A stretch of DNA of 64,000 bases from Penium margaritaceum (GCA_023375785.1 SZWC01001514.1:124176-188175), one strand, 5' to 3'; shown: positions 24,368 through 35,700, counted from the stretch's first letter. Program-made: numbers and translations. The notes: generated by a model not told the origin, from the letters alone.

Positions 24368-24842
24368 TCACCCTTCCTCTACCGTGCTCCTCATGCCGAA
24401 GCCAAAAATTCCAACATAGTGCAAGTTGCTCTCCAGCGGCTTGGTCATGTAGTCAGCAAGCATGCTCTTGGTTCCGTAGTGCTGCAAGTGCACCACGTTC
24501 TTCATGACCAGGTCACGTGAGTAATGGTAACGTATGTTGATGTACTTTGACCGCTGGGAGATGACCTCGTCTTCAACCATCAAGATGGTGCTCATGTTGT
24601 CCATGTGTACAACCGTGGCATCCTTCTGTGGCACTGTCGTTTTGCCAAGCAATCTGCGCAACCACTGAGTCTCCTTGCACAACTTAGACAAATCAAAGTA
24701 CTCTGTATGAGCTATGGATACAGAAACACAATCCTGCTTCCTCTGGCCCATCAGAAGGCAGTGTCATTCAAGATGTACGCGTATCGAGAAGTGGATTTAC
24801 GGTTGTCAATATTTCCTCCCCAGTCGGCGTCGCTATAACACT
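24368..24842 (-). pseudogene. Element D RNase H
   Basis: The 127-codon frame 24368-24751 holds the C-terminal part of the Copia RNase H domain, including the MDNMS box with a catalytic Asp and a KYINIRYHYSRD block followed by ADYMTKPL, the usual end of Copia pol. The first catalytic residues must lie upstream in a broken frame. The end of pol lies 50 bp from the polypurine tract, as is normal. Confidence 0.8.
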
Positions 24843-25953
24843 TCAGGCAGAGGGGGTCCGTACCTTCTTGGCTTCCAAGGACGAGGCCCATGTGATGTGT
24901 CTTCTGCAGGCAGCACAAGATGCGCTTGACTGCCTGCCAATGTTGTGGCTCTGGTTGGCCATGAACCTCCTCACTTGTCTGACAACATAGCAGATCTCGG
25001 GACGGGTTTCTACCATGGCAAACATGATGCTACCCTTGGTGGACTGGAAGGGTATGTCTTGTATCTCCCTTTGTACTGCTTTGTTTCTTGGCAACATGGA
25101 GGCCTTCAACTTCGTATCGGTCATCATTGGGGTGCTAACAGATTTGCATTCTTCCATGTGATAGTGCTTCAGTACCTCACCAATGTCTTTGGTTTGGTTG
25201 AGTTTAATGGCACCTGCTGCTCTGTTGCAGTGGATGACGATCCCGAGGAGTACTTGAGAGGACCCATTTCCTTCATCTTGAACCTTTTTCTGAGGTTAGA
25301 CTTCAACTCATCCAACTGCTCGATCGAAGACAAGCAGATGATCAGATCATCAACATGCAATGAAACCAGCATCAACCCTCTCCCATCATCGCGCACCTAC
25401 TTGTTTGGGTCATTCTGGCAATGTGCAAAGGAGAGACCGTTCATGAAACCTTCCATCTCTTTGTACCACATCCTTGGGACATGTTTGAGCCCATAGAGCG
25501 CTTTCACCAACTTGAAAACCTTTCCCTTGGGAGCTTTGACTCCTTCGGGCACTTCCATTTGTACCTCCTTGTCAAGCTTCCCGTAAAAGAAAGTTGTCAT
25601 GATGTCCATCTGGTATATCTTTGTGGATACAATGACGAGGAGAGAGCAGATGGAGGCAAAGGTCACAACGGGCATGGATGTCTCATCGTACTCAGAGCCC
25701 AGGCATTGAGAAAAACCCCTTAGCCACTAACTTCGCCTTGAACCTTTTTTAGGCTGCCATCTTGCTTCTTCTTTACTCGCAGTACCCACTTGGATCCCAC
25801 CACGTGGACCTTGTCGGATCTATCCACCAGCATCCATGTGCCGTTCTCATCAATGAATGCGAGCTCGCTGTCCACTACCTCCTTCCACTTGGTTGCATCT
25901 GGGCCGTTCATCACCTCCGCCACTGTGGATGGATCTCCCCAAGCCATACACAA
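24843..25953 (-). pseudogene. Element D reverse transcriptase
   Basis: Starts at 25953 with the typical DPSTVAEVMNGPDATKW region and GSKWVLRVKKK, continues through the fingers (25397-25675) to the catalytic box at 25346-25357, which reads HVDD instead of YVDD. The conserved end block (VSTPMMTDTKL, then EICYVVRQVRRF) is at 24843-25157. A TAG at 25394-25396 and frameshifts break the enzyme. Confidence 0.82.
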
Positions 25954-26204
25954 CTAGCTACAGCTGGTCCAATCATCCTCATACCACAAAGGTGCTTTCT
26001 TTTGTCGCAAACTGGAATGGGGTGCTAGTGCAGCTTCCTACTCTATTACTGGTGCTACCACAAGTGGTGGTGTGTCTTCGTCTTTGTCGGAAGAGTCGTC
26101 GGATTCCAGGTCAGACTTGGAAGCCCCGGACGCCTCAATATCTGTGTCCGTGTCGGATTTCGCGTCATCCTCCGCAGCTGCTTTCCCATTCCCACCACCT
26201 ACTG

Positions 26205-27118
26205 TCAAAGCAAGCCAGTTGTTGAGTGCTGGTCTCCGGACTCAAGCAACTCTATCCACTCTACCACTTTGAGAGCGAGGATCGGGTCCACCACCTCTCC
26301 CTTTCCAAGGGTACATTTGTCGAAGTAGACGTCACGGTTCCTCGCGAGCTTCCCTGCTGCTTGGTCCCAAAAATGATAGGCTTTGTGTGACGTGATGTAT
26401 CTAACCATGATGCACTTCTTGGAATGTGCATCGAGCTTGCCTCCACCTTTTCCCAACTTTATCTTCACTTATGCAATTGATCTGATCACCTTCAAATGAA
26501 AGGCGTTGGGTTTCTTTCCCGACCATGCTTCTTGTGGGGTCTTCAGCTGCTTGTCTTGCTCCTTTCCACACTTGCGCAAGACGCAACAGGCCATTTTTTT
26601 GCTTTAACCTAAAAGCAAGGTGGGAGCTTGGTGTCAAAGAGCATGCTTTGCACAATGCCGAGCAGGGTCTGGTTCATCCTCTCGGCCACGCTGTTGCATT
26701 GGGGGTTATAAGGGGTGGTTTGCTCCTGGCGAATGCCATGATGCTTGAGCCAAAGCTTGCATGCCTTGTACTCACCCTCGTTGTAACTTTGGAGGGTCTT
26801 CACCTTCTTGGACGTTTGCCGCTCTACCATGACGACGAACGCGAGGAGCTTCTCCTTGACCTCTCACTTGGTTTTGAGGAAGTAAATCCACACCTTGTGG
26901 GTGTGGTTGTCGATGAAGGTCAGGAAGTACTTGCTTCCTCTGTTAGACGTAGTGTGGAAGGGTCCGGACACGTCGCTATGGATCAGGTCCAAGACATTCT
27001 CTGCTCGTTGGCCTCCTCTCCCAAACGGCTTAGTCTTTGCCTTCACTTGGAGGCATGGTTCACACAATGTACACCCTTCTCCGCGCTTCATGGTGCGCCC
27101 TTCCATTCCATGGACCAC
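26205..27118 (-). pseudogene. Element D integrase, catalytic Asp replaced
   Basis: Contains the first catalytic Asp (LIHSDVSGPF, frame 26864-27118), the region of the second and the catalytic Glu (VAERMNQTL, frame 26609-26830). The second Asp has become Tyr: the box reads LQSYNEGEY, with the Tyr codon at 26783-26785. Frame 26205-26468 is the C-terminal region. The zinc-binding Cys pair (LCEPC) precedes the first Asp. Confidence 0.82.
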
Positions 27119-27175
27119 CTCTTGCTCCTACATCTTTTGCAGCGTGCTGTTGGCCACGTGGCCAAATGGCCGGTA

Positions 27176-27715
27176 TCACAGCTCAGCGTCAATGTCCTTG
27201 GTTGATGTGGCGGTCGCAACGGTCGCTGACGCTGTACCCTTTGGATTTGGTACCATTTTCTTGGTGGCACATACTAGTCCCTCATCTGACGCCTTGGTAA
27301 CCTTGATTTGAAGCACGTAGAGGCCGTCGACACTTGGAATTTGAAGCATGAGGCAATCTTTGGTGTACGAAATATTGATTTCCTTGTTTTTTAGGGCCAA
27401 GACTTCCTTGTTGGTGAACACCACGGTCATGTTGTTGTCGGTGATTTGTGAGAATGATGGCAGGTTTTCTACGAAGGAGGTCATGTACACCACCTTCTGC
27501 AAATTGACCTCCTTTTCGGAACCATTCACGTTGAACGTGATCACCTTGTCCCCTTCGCCTATGACTTGGATGACGCTGTTGTTTGTACACTTGATGCGCA
27601 TGTCAAATTCAACCACGGAGACAAATCTACCCTTCTCTTTTGAGGAGTAATGGTTGGTGCCCGAGTCAAGGGTGAATGCCCGGGGCCTAAGGAACATGGC
27701 CCCCTTCATGGACAA
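27176..27715 (-). pseudogene. Element D protease, cut off by element C
   Basis: A 179-codon frame with the aspartic protease motif LDSGTNHYSS intact and then the GAG-pre-integrase region, which is broken where a WHRRFGH-type motif would be (a TGA stands for the Trp). The frame ends abruptly at the LTR of element C at 27719, so gag has been separated from protease. Confidence 0.8.
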
Positions 27716-27718
27716 CCT

Positions 27719-27923
27719 TGTTGAAGATTTTCCCTCTGCATGCCCAAGTGCGGTATGAGGAGGCGCAGACGAGCTGCCAGAGAGAGGAAAATCCTCGCAG
27801 TTGGATCTAGTGGATCTAAGATTGCTCGGATCCTCAAACGGAGGGCTGCCCCTAAAATGGACAAGTTGCTGAATCTGGTGGAAGTTGTTTCACTAGAATC
27901 AGACAAGTAATGAGAGCGATATG
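27719..27923 (+). repeat. Element C 5' LTR, left part
   Basis: Starts TGTTGAAGATTTTCCC, as does the 3' LTR at 49080, and follows it to the ATATG at 27919-27923. There Gypsy G interrupts it. The remaining LTR resumes after 33990. Confidence 0.88.
27919..27923. repeat. Target-site duplication of Gypsy G (left)
   Basis: ATATG stands here and again at 33986-33990, while the uninterrupted 3' LTR of element C has it once at 49282-49286. This is a direct empty-site comparison. Confidence 0.92.
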
Positions 27924-28475
27924 CGTTATGGTGAATTGAGCGTAGATGGTGAACAGGTAGAAGTTGCAAGGTACAACATGATTGCGAATTTGAGACACTT
28001 GAGCAGTTTATAATTAGCGGCAAGTGTACTTCAATGACAAGTGTCAAAATGATCAAACATATATATACAAGTGTCAAGTTACGAATGAGGCATAGTCGGG
28101 GTCATTGGGTCGTTTGTCGAGCGACACGTGCGGAGTCGCGTCGTGAGTGGTCGGATTTGAGAAGGTCTGTCGAGAAATTGGAGGTCTTTGAGAATCGACG
28201 GTAAAGATGTGAGATGCATCTTTATAAATCCAGATTCATCTCAATGTGTCGAGAAGTTGACCGAAAGGTTGTGATACTTCTGTCGTAAGTTTTACAAGAG
28301 TGGTTGAAGTTGTCGGAAGGTTCAGAAAGGTTCACTGAGGACGGGGCAGCTGGCCGGTTTATCCTTGACCCTCACAGTGAATATTTCGGTCTTCGAGACG
28401 CGATGGGATGTTTATGTAATAACATAAATACCCACTTGGAAAGATTAGGGACTCGTGTTCGTATGGTACGTAACA
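27924..28475 (-). repeat. Gypsy G 3' LTR
   Basis: Pairs with 33424-33985. Its first bases read CGTTATGG, where the other copy has TGTTTTG, so the terminal T appears mutated. The end is GTACGTAACA. It abuts the ATATG duplication. Confidence 0.9.
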
Positions 28476-28486
28476 CTTCTCCCCTT
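28476..28486 (-). promoter_or_regulatory. Gypsy G polypurine tract
   Basis: The minus strand reads AAGGGGAGAAG immediately before the 3' LTR. Confidence 0.82.
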
Positions 28487-28529
28487 GTAGCTACGACGTC
28501 CCGGCGCGCGTACAGATATGGCCCGCAGA

Positions 28530-28705
28530 TGGCGGTAATAACCGTCGATGAGATGATCGGCGTCTCGAAGGTTGTCATAGGCTTCCTAGCTGTTATGCGC
28601 GACGTCGTAGCTGTGCCACTTGACGAGATATTTTGTCACCTTGCCTTGTCATCGATGGCCAAGGATGTCCTTGATGACGTACTCTATGTCTTCGTCTACT
28701 TGAAC
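28530..28705 (-). pseudogene. Gypsy G chromodomain
   Basis: After a VDEDIEYVIKDIL block the next frame reads KYLVKWHSYD, then an EAYDNL block and a final DADHLIDGYYR helix. This is the chromodomain pattern, which in chromoviruses binds modified histone tails and steers integration into heterochromatin. One frameshift lies inside, and the second conserved Trp is replaced by TAG. The same block recurs in Gypsy E near 53740-53935. Confidence 0.8.
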
Positions 28706-29835
28706 GGGAGGTGGGGGAGGGACATCCCTGCCTGGGAAGTTCTCTCCGGGGTCTCGGTAGTGCTTGAGTCTGCTGACATGGAACACCGGATGAACTTGTA
28801 TGGTGACAGGGAGTCTGAGTCGCGCAACCACAGGGGTCTTCATGCGCTCGATCTCAAGCAGTCTCAACCATCAGGGTTTGAGCTTTGAATAGTTGGTTCT
28901 GTGGATTTTGACTTTTGCAGAGCTTAGAAGGACTCTGTCACCTGCAGCGAATATGTCGTCGCTGCGACGTCTGATAGCTGCTTGTTTCATTGCTGCTTGT
29001 CTCTTCACGAGTATCTGCCTTGTTTCCTCCCAGACGGTGGTGAAGTCTCGGCGCTGAACGTTGACTGCAGGAATGTTGCTACTACTTTGTAGTCCGGTTG
29101 GTGTGGTGAGAAGTTTGCCATACACCACTTCAAATGGAGTTTTACCCACTACGGTGAAAACTGCTGAATTATATGCGACTTCGGCGGTTGGGAGTTTTTG
29201 TGCCCAATCCGTCTTGTGAGGTTTTGTATTGTGTTTGGAGAAGATGTTCGAGCATCTGATTGGTCCGCTCAGTTTGACTGTCAGTTTGAGGATGAAACGC
29301 CGTTGAAAGTCGAATTCTGCTATCGTAGTGAATCATCAGTTTGCGCCAGAAATGGATGGTGAATCGATCATCTCTGTTGCTCGTGATGGTTCTTGGTACG
29401 CTGTGTAGCCATACAATGTTGTTTAGAAACAGTTGTGCTGTTCCCTTGGTGGTGACGGTGGTCGTTGTCGGAATGTTGTGGGGTACTTTGGAAAACCTGT
29501 CGAGGACCACGAGGATTGCGTCATATCCCTTGGGTGTGATCGGTATTCCTGTGACGAAGTCCATGGAGATGTCAGCCCATGGTTCCATTAAAGCAGGGAG
29601 AGGTTGGAGGAGTCTGGGTGGCCATGTGCAACAGGATTTTTATCGCTGAAATGTGTCACAGGTTTTGCAGACGTTGGCCATGTCGGATTGCATCTTTTCC
29701 AACCAATAGTTTTTTGCCAGCTTCTTCAGCGTCTTGTCTTCTCCGAAGTGTCCACCTGGTCCTGTGCCATGACACTCTCTGACCAGAATACGGTCGAGGG
29801 GATGACCACCTGGCGAATACAACGTCGTTGCCAAC
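28706..29835 (-). pseudogene. Gypsy G integrase
   Basis: HHCC zinc finger at 29640-29834 (GPGGHFGEDKT, then CKTCDTFQR). The catalytic core is at 29169-29588: the first Asp in ISMDFVTG, the second in SNRDDRF, the Glu in QTERTNQML. The C-terminal part (28871-29149) has the ADGRVLL-like block (FAAGDRVLLSS). All three catalytic residues are present. The frame is broken between the blocks. Confidence 0.87.
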
Positions 29836-30600
29836 AGGGTGCGTCGTACCAGAATTTTGCCTTGTCATGCCCGCCGTGCTGGTTGTAGCCTTGACCAAAC
29901 AATCGCTCGAGGTACGAGTTTCACCGTAGTTGTAGCGTTGCCACCTCAGCCATAAAATCTGGTCGGCGGCTAAGTGCATCTGCTGGATTGAGTTTTCCTG
30001 GCCGGTACTCGGGATCGTAGTCGAACCTAGATTCAAGGAACTCCATCCATTGGGTTTGACGTTGACTGAGGTTTGGCTGCATCTTCAAATATTTTAATGC
30101 GTGGTGGTCGGTGCGCACAATGCATCAGCGGCACTCCAGGTAGCATCACCACATCTTGAACACGTGCACGGCCGTCAACATCTCCTTCTCTTGTACTACG
30201 TAGTTGAGTTCCGGTTCTCGCAATTTTCGAGACATGTAGGCAACCAGTTGTTTGCCACTGCCATGGTCTTGTAGAAGGATCATGCCAATGGCTCTGTCGG
30301 ATGCATCCGTGGTCATGACGTAGTTGACCGTTGGATCGGCTAATTGTAGGGCTGGCACCAAGGTCAGAGCGTTCCGAAAGAGCGGTGAACGTTTCTTTTT
30401 TGCTGTCTCCCCACCGCCACTCATTTTCTTTTTAAGTGAGGTCGGAAAGAGGCACTCACACTCGGGCGTAGTCCTGTATGAAATGCTGGTAGTAATTGCA
30501 AAAGCCGAGGTAAACTTGAATTTATCGGATGTTGGTCGGCGTTGGCCAATCAGCGACTGCTGCCACTTTTTTCGGATCCATGGTGATTCGTCCACCATTG
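29836..30600 (-). pseudogene. Gypsy G RNase H
   Basis: The frame 30146-30598 carries the catalytic TTDASDRAIG and the Glu-bearing NYVVQEKEMLTAV region. The third Asp is in MRTDHHALKYL at the start of 29921-30118. The block YRPGKLNPADALSRRP marks its end. The two frames are offset by a small indel near 30120-30145. Confidence 0.85.
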
Positions 30601-31150
30601 ATGACGTGACCCAAAACCTCGATCAAACAATGACCGAAGTCGCATTTCAAGAGTTTTCCTAAAAAATATCTCTTTGTGTAAAACTTTGAGGACTTTTTTA
30701 AGATGTCCATCGGCTGTACACCAGAATGTCATCGAGGTACACCACGAAAAAATCGTGGAGGTGCGGTCAGAAAATGTTGTTCATTGCCGCTATGAATGTC
30801 GCAGGGGAATTCATTAGTCCAAACGGCATCACCGTGAACTCAAAATGCCAATAGCAAGTTCGGAACGGCGTCTTCTGGATGTCGGCGTCTGCCACGCGTA
30901 TCTGTTGATATCCACCGCGTAAGTCTATTTTGCTAGTAATTTGAGCCCCTCGGAGCTGGTAAAGAAGTCCATCAACTCGGGGAAGAGGGTAGCAGTTCTT
31001 GATAGTAGATTCGTTCAACGCCCGATAGTCCACGCACATCTACATCTTACTACTTCGACTTTTGAAAAATAGTATTGGCGTGGATGGCTTGATGAACCCT
31101 CGACCGAGCATCTCGTTGAGTTGCTTTTTTCAGCTCGGTCAGCTCGTGAT
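30601..31150 (-). pseudogene. Gypsy G reverse transcriptase
   Basis: Contains MCVDYRALN, then the [12 protein letters not shown] block and [12 protein letters not shown] in frame 30767-31039. The catalytic YLDD is at 30728-30739. A TAG lies before MCVDYR, and a TGA directly after MNNIF where Arg is usual. Confidence 0.87.
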
Positions 31151-31844
31151 CGCTCATCCAATAAGCCCCTTGAACTGTAGGTCTGCTGCGTGGCTTCAAT
31201 TTGATGCGATAGTCGATGTCTTGTTGAGGAGGTAAGCTTATCGGGAGTTCATCGGGAAAGACATTCACAAACTCCTGGATGAGTGGTGCAAACTCTTCAG
31301 GTACCATCGCAAACTTTGTTGATGCAAATGAGGATGATGAGGCCGATGATGAGTCAGCTGCTACCACTTCCACTTCTCCCATTAGCTCAAGATGTATGAG
31401 CCACACACAAATGCCTCGTCGTATGCATTTCTTGGCAATGTTGAGCGGTATTGGCTGCACAGGTTGTCGTCTTTTGGCTTCCGCAGCTTCCTCTAGTGCT
31501 TCCACCTCTACTGCTTCTGTTTTTGGCTTCCATCCTATACGCGAAAGTTGTCGTTTGGCACCGTCAATCTCCACGTAGACGTCACGGCTGTTCCATTCAA
31601 TGTGCGGATTGTGCCGGTACAAGAAATCTCGTCCGAGGATGATTTTGTGATCGCTCATTGGACTAGACCTCCACACCAAGACATCCCGTTGATCCCCTTC
31701 TTGTAGCCGTAGTGGTTCTCGGAGTCTCTGTATCCGTAATCTCCCGTCAACACGTTTTCCTTCAAACACCCCTGGTTCGGTCTGCAAACCTAGTTTACAA
31801 ACCATGTCGTTGCTAATCAAGCTGTGTGAAGCTCCTCCATCCAA
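31151..31844 (-). pseudogene. Gypsy G protease and linker
   Basis: The frame begins with MDGGASHSLI, the aspartic protease active site with Gly where most relatives have Ser (D-G-G-A instead of D-S-G-A). A GRDFLYRHNP block follows, which is the second conserved protease region. A charged linker then leads to the reverse transcriptase entry (FPDELP). It is the longest open frame of the element at 264 codons. Confidence 0.82.
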
Positions 31845-32007
31845 TAATGCCGGTACTATTTTGCGAATTTTGCATCCTCGAGGCTAAAATTTTAGCAGTA
31901 TAACCGGTTGGTCGTCCTCGTACCCCTCGTCAAACTTTACGATCTTAGAAATTCTCTGTGGTGATGTATCTCGTTCAGATGGGCGATCGTTCGGCGTAGA
32001 TCGCTCC

Positions 32008-33226
32008 TCAGAGACAAGAGTTGTGCCTTTTACTCCTGTCCTTTGCCGTTTCCCGACTCATTTTTCTGCAAATTCCCCCCCCCTTTTGGCGTGTTGATTG
32101 CTCCGAAAGTTGCGAGCGATGTGCCTGCCTTTTCTGCAGTTGTAGCAGGTTCGGTATCTCTTTGGTCGACGGCATCCACTTCCATTGGAGTCGAGCAGTA
32201 CGACGACTGGTTCTTTCCATTTCTACGATAATTATAGTTAGGAGGTCACCAGCCATAGGATTCTTGGATCCAAGCGTTGTAGTCATCGTGGTTGATCCTT
32301 TATGCTGCTGCAATCATCCACGGTAAGCTGTTTTGGATGCCAAAAATAGCGATTGCTCACCAGATATCTCGCTTGAGGCCGTTGTAGTGAAAACAGAGTT
32401 CGTCGGGGACGATGTCTACTCCGTTGATGATCTCGCAAAATCTCTGCATGCACTCTGCCACGCTGGACTGCTGAGGGAGATGATGGAGCTTGTACCGTAT
32501 GTCAGACTTCTCATTCAGTCATCCAAAGCATGCGGGCATCGCGCACGAGAATTCATTCCATTCGGTTGGTGGCGTCAGCACGTCTTGCCATTGTGGGTTG
32601 ATCTGTTCCAAGGGTAGAACGCCTGCGGTCAGCGATATGAGAAGGGCGCCATTGGTTGTTGATGATGCTCCGCCGGTCTCCTGCTGCCGCTGGATGGTCT
32701 TTAGATCGGACCACCAACTTAGCGTCGTGCCAGGAAAAAGTGCGACTGCGAGGTGAATTTTCTTTTGATCATCGTTGACCCTAGCAGCGGTGAAGTACAC
32801 CTCCAAAATCGTCAGCCACATCTGAACCGTCGGTCCTTTTGAGTTTGCAGGATGGAATGGTTCTAGTGGAGCCGGACAAATTTAGGGTTCACTCGAGAGT
32901 TGGGAATTTCTCTCGATGAGCACCATTTCATGCGTGCTTACGTTGCGAAGAGCATCCATCGCGACAATGAGTTTTTGCAGTAGGTGATTGTTGATCCCCT
33001 CGAGCGCGGAGATCCGGTTCGACAGTTCCTTGTTGATCCTTGCATGTCGTCTAGTGCCACATGTCGTCCCTGCTGTCGTCGTTGAGGCTGTTGGTAGGGG
33101 CGGCTGGTTTGTCAACGTTGGGTCGGTGACCGGATTGGTCGTCGAAGCCATAGGGGATGATCCAGGTGCCACGTAGCCTGCCATGCCAATGTTCACTGTT
33201 GCTTCTGGGTTCACGTGCATTGGCAA
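32008..33226 (-). pseudogene. Gypsy G gag
   Basis: The N-terminal half (32882-33226) is Thr/Pro-rich and then helical. The retrotransposon gag domain follows at 32519-32821 (WLTILEVYF, then LFPGTTLSWW). A CCHC zinc knuckle lies near 32110-32160, where the last Cys has become Phe. A TAA separates the first two frames. Gag would package the RNA. Confidence 0.8.
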
Positions 33227-33407
33227 GTTTTACTCCGCCATCACCGAAGCCATCACTGAAGACCTGCTGTTGGTCGTCGGTTGCGCTCGCTTACCTCACG
33301 TCGTAATTGCAAAGCCTGCAAAGTCTTGACGTGGGAGATGAAATGACGGCTTGTGCGAGGTAGTCCTCCAGATGTGTAAAGTAGTCGGATGCCTCTCTAG
33401 CACCACT

Positions 33408-33421
33408 GCGCTTTGATACCA
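33408..33421 (-). promoter_or_regulatory. Gypsy G primer binding site
   Basis: The minus strand reads TGGTATCAAAGCGC two bases after the 5' LTR. It is one base from the usual initiator tRNA-Met site in the first 12 positions. Confidence 0.88.
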
Positions 33422-33423
33422 AG

Positions 33424-33985
33424 TGTTTTGTCGAACGCAGTGTAGATGGTGAATAGGTAGAAGTTGCAAGGCAGAACACGATTTAGATTTTGGGACACTT
33501 CACCAGTTTATTATTAGCGGTAAGTGTACTTTGATGACAAGTATCAAAACGATCGAACATATATATATATATATATATAAGTGTCAAGTTACGAATGAGA
33601 CATAGTCGGGGTTGTTGGGTCGTTTGTCGAGCGACACGTGCGGAGTCACATCGTGAGTGGTCGGATTCGAGAAGGTCCATCAAGAAATCGGGAGTCTTTG
33701 AGAATCGACGGTGAAGATGCGAGATGCATGTTTATAAATACAGATTTGTCTTGATGCATCAAGAAGTTGAACGAAAGGTTGTGGTACTTCTCTCGTAGGT
33801 TTCGCGAGAGTGGTTGAAGTTGTTGGAAGATTCGGGAAGGTCCATTGAGGGCAAGGCAGTTGGCAGGTTTGTCCTCGACTGTCGGAATGAATATTGCGGT
33901 ATTCACAACGCGATGGGATGTGTTTACAATAAGATAAATGCCTACTCGGAAAGATTAGGGACTCGTGTACGTCTGGTACATAACA
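33424..33985 (-). repeat. Gypsy G 5' LTR
   Basis: Starts TGTTTTGTCG and ends GTACATAACA on the plus strand. It contains an (AT)n run at about 33559-33581 that is much longer than in the other LTR, so the run expanded after insertion. Confidence 0.9.
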
Positions 33986-33990
33986 ATATG
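33986..33990. repeat. Target-site duplication of Gypsy G (right)
   Basis: Second ATATG; see 27919-27923. Confidence 0.92.
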
Positions 33991-34775
33991 GGCTTCCAAA
34001 GTTATGGTGTGCGAGGCGGCTCTGGGAGTCAGTCGCGGTTCGACTGCCGGTGAGTAATCGACCGGAATGAGTAACAAAAATACATCTGGTGTTTTTGCCC
34101 CAGAGGACCACCGAGTCGCTCCGGCAAATGATCTGCCAGATTTCAGTAGTACATGTTGTTACTGAGGGACTTGGCCAAAATCCTAGCTCGGAGTCCAAAA
34201 ATCAGTAGTACATTTTTGTACTCGAGACTCTGTCAAAATTCTGACTGCAAGTCCGCGAATAGGTTTCAAAACACATCAATCTCCATCACCAAACTCAATG
34301 ATTAACTAATCAAAACAGACCCCAAAGGTGCAAAGGGCACCGCCACTACGTGTAGAGACATCTGCGCCTCCGGAATGGCATGTTGATGGGTCCTTGATGT
34401 GTGAGGGCGCCTCGGCGGGTGACATGGTGCACGCCGCCGACTGAGTGGCTGGATTGGGGTACCGCACTTCGGCTGACGTAGCGGGAGCTATGGTGATCCG
34501 AATAGTGCACAGTTTGGTATGTTAGAGAGCTCATAACTAGCCATACAAATATTCAGGTTATGTCCATGTTAGAAAACTAATGCAAAATTGCATTATTCCC
34601 TTTGCAAAAGTGACTGTCGCACAACTCCCTTCCACTCCTAGAAACATGGCGTGAGGCGACCAGAAAGCTCACACTTAGACTCAAAACCCACACCAAAAGA
34701 GAAAGTTGTGAGCTCCAAGTGAACACCCATTGGAGCACGTTAGAACTGCCTCCACCCGGGGGCTGGTTTCTGACA
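33991..34775 (+). repeat. Element C 5' LTR, right part
   Basis: Resumes the C LTR with GGCTTCCAAAG and aligns with 49287-50054 (for example the shared block around GGTGTTTTTGCCCC). It ends TTTCTGACA directly before the primer site. With the left part it makes an LTR of about 990 bp. Confidence 0.88.
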
Positions 34776-34795
34776 AAGGGTTATGGGTACACAGC
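34776..34795 (+). promoter_or_regulatory. Element C primer binding site (tRNA-Met anticodon region)
   Basis: AAGGGTTATGGGTACACAGC follows the LTR. GGGTTATGGG is the complement of the initiator tRNA-Met anticodon stem-loop (CCCATAACCC), not of its 3' end. The same arrangement, with the same two-base AA spacer, occurs in element B. Confidence 0.75.
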
Positions 34796-34979
34796 TCTGA
34801 CCAGTCTACACATCGCTCGTGGCTTTTTGTGGCGGATGGGATTCTCGTTAGGGACGACATCACCGTCAAAATCTGAGGTCCCAGAGTGGAAGATTGTTGA
34901 AGTGGCACAGAAGGAGACGTAGACCATCCAGAAGTATGCAGGTGGCCCTGGCTACGGGCTATGGAGGTGGCTCTTTGAG

Positions 34980-35700
34980 CTGCACCTTGTGCATAAGGGG
35001 CTGCTAGAGGTCATGAAGGTAACGCAAGTCCTTGACGAAGAGACAGCGACAGAATCATAGAAGGAGGCCTTTCAAAAGAAGAACACAGAGGTGCTCATGT
35101 TGCTGGTGTCCGGGACGGCTGAGTCATAGTGGGACTACTTCCTGGGCTATAATCTGGCAGCTGAGGCTTGGCAAAAACTTTGTACAATCCATTAATCCAA
35201 GTCGGTGGAAGATAAAATCTTTGCAATGAAGTGACTCCTGAAGGTGAGAATTGAGGAGGGGGATGATGTCATCTCCACCATGCAATAGACCGAGTCGCTT
35301 GCCTCACAGTGCAATGACGTAAGGTAGAAGATCGGCACACAGCTGTAGGTTATGGTCCTCATGGTCCTTCTCAACAGCTGGAGCTCTCTCATCACCATCT
35401 TAGGATGATGGACAGAGGACAAGCTTACCTATGGCATGGTCACATAGTTCATCCGCAACAAGGCGTAGCGAAGGAGCTACGGGAAGTCTTTGTCTATCTC
35501 ATCAGCCCTCGTCACCAAAACACGTGGTGGCGGAAGCAAGGGTAAGGGAGGTGGCGGAAACGGTGGCTGCAAGAAGGACACCAAGAAGGATGCATATTGT
35601 AACTGCGGAAAGGAGTGCCATTGGGCCCCTGATTGCACCGAGGAGGCAAAGGCCGGCGGCAAGGACTCCAAAAGAAACAAGGCACTCCTCCACGACACTC
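34980..35700 (+). pseudogene. Element C gag with a run of in-frame stops
   Basis: A single frame carries the Copia gag pattern and then a zinc-knuckle-like Cys/His block (CGKECHWAPDC) around 35600-35640. Ten stops interrupt it between 35058 and 35468: seven TAG (35058, 35127, 35286, 35325, 35346, 35445, 35466), two TGA (35232, 35406) and one TAA (35193). The frame is otherwise unshifted. The knuckle is off by one residue in its first Cys spacing. Confidence 0.78.

Larger units (their letters stand above)
27924..33985 (-). mobile_element. Gypsy chromovirus G
   Basis: A 6.06-kb Ty3/Gypsy element with LTRs of 552 and 562 bp, a tRNA-Met primer site, gag, protease, reverse transcriptase, RNase H, integrase and a C-terminal chromodomain, in that order on the minus strand. 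Reverse transcriptase before integrase and the chromodomain place it among chromoviruses. Stops and frameshifts occur throughout, but the domains are easy to read, so it is younger than Gypsy E. Confidence 0.93.

Noticed and set aside
34346-34534. 62-codon antisense frame shared by both C LTRs (also 49643-49831)
   Set aside because: Same length in both copies, but many amino-acid changes; common descent of the LTRs explains it without selection.
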